23,963 bases of DNA. Source: Gaiellasilicea sp038324115 (lineage in GTDB: Bacteria > Actinomycetota > Thermoleophilia > Gaiellales > Gaiellaceae). Below, piece by piece: positions 21,271-23,963 of this stretch (the stretch's first letter is position 1; every line of letters begins with the position of its first letter). The position numbers and the translations under genes were made by a program. The stretch is taken from positions 1-23,963 of the forward strand of contig JBBQHQ010000023.1 in the NCBI GenBank assembly GCA_038324115.1, in the 5' to 3' direction. The notes below the pieces were generated by a model. That model was not told the origin of the DNA. It did not search any database and worked only from the letters and a program-made list of their open reading frames with translations.

Positions 21271-21312
21271 GCCAGGCACGGAGCCTGGCACCGTGTCTGG
21301 CACCGGGACACG
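21271..21312. repeat. Twin hairpins with TGGCACCG direct repeats
   Basis: GCCAGGC-ACGGA-GCCTGGC (21271-21289) is a perfect 7-base-pair hairpin. It is followed by CGTGTC-N9-GACACG (21292-21312), a 6-base-pair hairpin. TGGCACCG occurs twice, at 21286 and 21298, and an ACGGCC pair lies just upstream (21244, 21259). The block fills the 87-base gap between the PfkB kinase and psuG. It resembles dispersed intergenic repeats of high-GC Actinobacteria, but no second copy is visible in this window. Confidence 0.5.
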
Positions 21313-21317
21313 TCCGC

Positions 21318-21323
21318 TAGGGT
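21318..21323 (+). promoter_or_regulatory. Candidate -10 (leaderless) of psuG
   Basis: TAGGGT matches TANNNT and ends seven bases before GTG 21331. It suggests that psuG has a promoter in addition to read-through from the kinase gene, and supports the GTG start. Confidence 0.4.
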
Positions 21324-21330
21324 CGCCGGA

Positions 21331-22224
21331 GTGAAGGATCTCGTCGCCGTCTCGGAGGAAGTGGGCCAGGCGCTCGCCGAGCGCGGCGCCGTCGTGGCTC
21401 TCGAGACGACGCTCGTGGCGCACGGCTTCCCGCCCGGTGAGGGCGTCGAGGTCGGCGTCGAGAGCGAGCGCCGCGTCCGTGCGGCCGGGGCCGTTCCGGC
21501 TACCGTCGGGATCCTCGACGGGAAGCTCCGGATCGGCCTCTCCGAGGACGAGCTCGGCCGCTTCGACGCCGGGGCGCGCAAGGTCGGCCCCCGCGACATC
21601 GCCGCCTGCCTCGTCCAGGGCGCCGTCGGCGCAACCACCGTCGGCGGCACGCTCGCCGCCTGCCGGACAATCGGGATCGGCTTCATGGGCACGGGCGGCC
21701 TCGGCGGCGTCCACCGCGGCTTCCCCGACCCGCCCGACATCTCCGCCGACCTCGGCGAGCTGATCCGAACGGAGGCACTGATCGTCTCCTCCGGGGTCAA
21801 GTCGATCCTCGACGTGTCCGCGACGGCGGAGCTCCTGGAGACCCTCGGCGTTCCGGTGCTCGGCTTCCGCACCGACGACCTCCCCCTCTTCTACGCCGCG
21901 CACGGCGGCCCGCCCGTCTCGTCACGCGTCGAGAGCGCCGAGGAAGCGGCGCAGGTCGCCCGCGCCCACTGGCGGCTCGGCCGGCACACGTCGATCCTCG
22001 TCGGCCACCCCGCCTCGGACAGCCTCGACGACATCGAGCCGCTGATCGAGCGCGCGCTCGCCGACGCGCACGACCAGGGCGTCAGCGGGCAGGCCGTGAC
22101 CCCGTTCGTCCTCGCCTACCTCCACCGCGAGTCCGGAGGCCGCACGCTCGCCGCCAACCGCGAGCTGATCGCCGCCAATGCCGGGCTCGCCGCCGAGATC
22201 GCGGTCGCGTATGCCGCTCTTTGA
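21331..22224 (+). CDS. psuG: Pseudouridine-5'-phosphate glycosidase
   Basis: PsuG reversibly splits pseudouridine 5'-phosphate into uracil and ribose 5-phosphate, breaking a C-C glycosidic bond. The 297-residue protein has ALETTLVAHGFP with the catalytic Glu25, DGKLRIGL with the Lys that forms the sugar adduct, GTGGLGGVHRGF, PDISADL, SSGVKSILDVSAT, and the Asn-containing C-terminal segment ANRELIAANAGLAAEIA. The frame opens to 21250, but I take GTG 21331 because the upstream part is repeat sequence, the protein then starts KDLVAVSEEV as relatives do, and a -10 precedes it. The 3' end overlaps the next gene by 14 bases. Confidence 0.96.
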   Translation: MKDLVAVSEEVGQALAERGAVVALETTLVAHGFPPGEGVEVGVESERRVRAAGAVPATVGILDGKLRIGLSEDELGRFDAGARKVGPRDIAACLVQGAVGATTVGGTLAACRTIGIGFMGTGGLGGVHRGFPDPPDISADLGELIRTEALIVSSGVKSILDVSATAELLETLGVPVLGFRTDDLPLFYAAHGGPPVSSRVESAEEAAQVARAHWRLGRHTSILVGHPASDSLDDIEPLIERALADAHDQGVSGQAVTPFVLAYLHRESGGRTLAANRELIAANAGLAAEIAVAYAAL

Positions 22225-23167
22225 CCGCGTCACCGACCTGCCCCTCGAGGTGGAGGGGTACGAGCTGGAGCCGCTCGCCAAGCCGGGCGCGCGCTTCGAC
22301 CGGACGCTCGTCCGCCTCCACGGCGCCGGCGAGACCGGGCTCGGCGAGGACGTCACCTACGACAAGCAGACGACCGACGACCGCTACGACCTCCCCCGAA
22401 GCGGCACGCTGCGCGAGTTCTCGGCGGGCCTGCCCGAGCTCCCCGGCTACCGGCCGTGGGGCTTCGAGGCGGCGGCGCTCGACCTCGCCCTGCGTCAGAA
22501 CGGCCTCTCGCTCGCGGCGGCCGTCGGCCGGGAGCCGCATCCCGTCCGCTTCGTCGTCTCGCAGAACAACCCGGAGCAGTGGCTCGCGGTCGAGCCCGGG
22601 CTCCGCTTCAAGCTCGACGCACAGGACGCCTGGACGGACGAGCACGTCGCCCGGCTCGCCGCGACGGGCGCCGTCGATGTCGTCGACCTGAAGGGCCTGT
22701 ACGAGGGCGACTGGGTCGACGCGACACCCACGCCGGAGCTGTACGGCCGCGTCGCAAGCGCCTTCCCGGAGGTCTGGCTCGAGGATGCTCGCCTGACGCC
22801 CGAGACCGAGCCCGTTCTCGCAGGCGACCTCGACCGGCTCACCTGGGATCTCCCGCTCCACTCGGTCGAGGACGTGGACGCGCTGAAGCATGCTCCGCGC
22901 TGCCTCAACTCGAAGCCGTCCCGCTTCGGCACCGTGCAGCGGCTCTTCGACTTCTACGACCTCTGCGAGGAGCGCGGGATCGCGGTCTACGGGGGCGGCC
23001 AGTTCGAGCACGGCCCCGGCCGCGGCCAGATCCAGCATCTCGCCTCGCTCTTCCACCCCGATGCGCCGAACGACGTCGCGCCCGGCGTCTACAACCAGGG
23101 CGAGCCGCGGGCGGGGCTGCCCCAGAGCCCGCTCCCGCCCGCCTCGGCCGAGCCCGGCTTCCGCTAG
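22211..23167 (+). CDS. Enolase-superfamily (MLE/OSBS-like) enzyme, unknown reaction
   Basis: A 318-residue protein matching the muconate-lactonising/o-succinylbenzoate-synthase branch of the enolase superfamily. The N-terminal capping domain shows RTLVRLHGAGETGLGED. Barrel positions: KLDAQDAWT with Lys134 and metal ligand Asp136, WLEDARL with Glu191, TWDLPLHSVED with Asp213, LNSKPSRFG with Lys235, and GGGQFEHGPGRGQ with Glu266. The fifth-strand motif (WDLPLH instead of DES) is unusual. ATG 22211 lies inside the end of psuG, so the two are coupled, which suggests a reaction linked to pseudouridine or its products; this link is inference. It ends on a CTAG shared with the GYD gene. The family cannot be narrowed to a substrate from sequence alone. 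Confidence 0.75.
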   Translation: MPLFDRVTDLPLEVEGYELEPLAKPGARFDRTLVRLHGAGETGLGEDVTYDKQTTDDRYDLPRSGTLREFSAGLPELPGYRPWGFEAAALDLALRQNGLSLAAAVGREPHPVRFVVSQNNPEQWLAVEPGLRFKLDAQDAWTDEHVARLAATGAVDVVDLKGLYEGDWVDATPTPELYGRVASAFPEVWLEDARLTPETEPVLAGDLDRLTWDLPLHSVEDVDALKHAPRCLNSKPSRFGTVQRLFDFYDLCEERGIAVYGGGQFEHGPGRGQIQHLASLFHPDAPNDVAPGVYNQGEPRAGLPQSPLPPASAEPGFR

Positions 23168-23451
23168 GAGTCGAGCGCGGCGATCAGGGCGTCGACCTCG
23201 AGCAGCTCGAGCGACTGGAGCTTGGCGCTCCCACGTGCGCCGAGCGCGAGCGAGACCTTGGCGATCGTGGCGGCGTCGGGCGCCTCGACGATGTTGACGA
23301 AGTCGTACTCGCCGATCGTCGCCCACTGGTTCAGCACCTTCGCGCCGAGCTCCTCGACGTCGCGGTTGACCTCGCGCAGGCGAGCAGGGTTCGCCTTCAG
23401 GGTCTGCACCCCCTGGGCGGTGAGGCGGGTCAGCATCAGGTAGGTCGGCAC
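23164..23451 (-). CDS. GYD-domain protein
   Basis: A 95-residue single-domain protein of the GYD family, a ferredoxin-like fold of unknown function. It starts MPTYLMLTRLTAQG and carries the name-giving motif as GEYDFV near residue 47. The GTG start at 23451 directly follows the TAG stop of the upstream membrane gene, and AAAGGAG six bases before it is the strongest Shine-Dalgarno in the window. It is therefore in one operon with that gene. It is convergent with the enolase-like gene and shares its CTAG. Confidence 0.92.
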   Translation of the reverse strand: MPTYLMLTRLTAQGVQTLKANPARLREVNRDVEELGAKVLNQWATIGEYDFVNIVEAPDAATIAKVSLALGARGSAKLQSLELLEVDALIAALDS

Positions 23452-23963
23452 CTAGCGCTCCTTTCGACGTCGCCGGGATCCTACGCGGGCCGCCTGGTCG
23501 ACGTAGAGCAGGGCGGCGCCGAGGAAGAGCAGCGGGGAGACGACGAGGTCGGCGAGGAAGACGGCGGCCCGCACGGCGTGGTCGGCCTGCTCGCGGAGGA
23601 GGAACGCGAGCGCGATCCTGGTCAGGACGAAGACGATCACGAGCGTCGCCAGCGAGCCGAGCGCGTGCACGTAGTCGGCGCGGCCGAGCTGGAAGGCGCG
23701 GCGGAGCGCTGCGAACGGCGGCCCGGGCTCGTTGACGAGCACCGGCACCACGAGGCCGGCGAGCGCGAGCCAGGCGAGGGCGAGCAGCGCGAACCAGGGA
23801 AGCGTCAGCGCCGCGGGAACGAAGTCGAGCGTCCCGACCGCGACCGCGAGCAGCCAGCGGCGGAGCTCCGGCCGCCGTCCCCGGACGAGCCCTGCGGCGA
23901 ACGCGTAGACCGCGCTGAAGACGGGCGCGAAGGCGAGCAGGATGAAGACCTTCTCCGCGGCGG
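23452..23963 (-). CDS. Multi-pass membrane protein, 5' end outside window
   Basis: The frame is open from the right edge to TAG 23452, so at least 169 residues of a larger protein are visible. They form about five helices: one near the edge (VFILLAFAPVFSAVYAF), two in the Trp/Leu/Ala-rich middle, and two in the C-terminal half (LATLVIVFVLTRIALAFLL and FLADLVVSPLLFLGAALLY), ending in a basic RRRRKER tail. The loop NEPGPPFAALRRAFQLGRADY resembles loops in YciC-like or DUF-type membrane proteins, but I cannot assign a family. A GTG at 23751 is possible as a start but would cut off evident helices. Confidence 0.7.
   Translation of the reverse strand, partial: AAEKVFILLAFAPVFSAVYAFAAGLVRGRRPELRRWLLAVAVGTLDFVPAALTLPWFALLALAWLALAGLVVPVLVNEPGPPFAALRRAFQLGRADYVHALGSLATLVIVFVLTRIALAFLLREQADHAVRAAVFLADLVVSPLLFLGAALLYVDQAARVGSRRRRKER

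Noticed and set aside
22178..22210. Longer start for the enolase-like protein
   Set aside because: The extra 11 residues (MPGSPPRSRSR) are psuG sequence read in another frame; ATG 22211 fits the family start better.

Overview
The window is bacterial chromosomal DNA of very high GC, close to fully coding, with many GTG and TTG starts. The gene content points to a deep-branching actinobacterium; I would guess class Thermoleophilia (Gaiellales or Solirubrobacterales relatives), but that rests on protein style and gene order, not on a marker comparison. There are no insertion sequences, phage genes, CRISPR arrays or rRNA genes. One tRNA is present. The window begins at what looks like a contig end, because the first ~57 bases are C-rich, break a coding frame and resemble a degraded sequencing adapter. 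The right edge cuts a membrane-protein gene.

Layout. (a) 1-3292, minus strand: rplY (L25), pth, and a pair of ABC half-exporters, the first with a degenerate ATPase site. (b) 3336-7197: a small membrane protein and an OmpR-type response regulator/histidine kinase pair on the minus strand, divergent from a plus-strand pair (four-repeat COG4705-like membrane protein and PAP2 phosphatase). A GTTCAG-N5-GTTCAG direct repeat lies in the divergent promoter. (c) 7194-9665, minus: tRNA-Gln(UUG), glmU, prs from one promoter. (d) 9678-16841, minus: ROK sugar kinase, rsmI, a secreted M23-type protein, metG, tatD, rsmA/ksgA, ispE and a small membrane protein; metG, tatD, rsmA and ispE are chained by four-base stop/start overlaps. 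(e) 16868-20279, mostly plus: LCP cell-wall ligase, GlsB/YeaQ protein, an FmdB/Ruc-like zinc-ribbon protein (minus) and a GT-C glycosyltransferase. (f) 20240-23963: a small membrane-anchored protein (minus), then PfkB kinase, psuG and an enolase-superfamily protein (plus), then a GYD protein and a membrane protein (minus).

How the genes work together. Blocks a, c and d carry the set of housekeeping genes that, from memory, sits together in Mycobacterium tuberculosis around Rv1003-Rv1018 (rsmI, metG, tatD, ksgA, ispE, pth, rplY, prs, glmU). Here the two-component/COG4705/PAP2 module separates prs from rplY, no rpfB lies between tatD and rsmA, and an M23-type wall protein sits between rsmI and metG. 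The shared themes are translation (tRNA, MetRS, Pth, L25, two 16S rRNA methyltransferases), envelope precursor supply (GlmU, IspE, Prs, PAP2, LCP, GT-C) and a pseudouridine salvage/degradation operon.

Expression signals. Many genes have a TANNNT -10 element 6-11 nt before the start codon and no Shine-Dalgarno, consistent with leaderless transcripts. The ROK/LCP divergent pair appears to share one symmetric -10 sequence. Three of four convergent gene pairs end on a shared CTAG. No intergenic gap exceeds about 90 bases.
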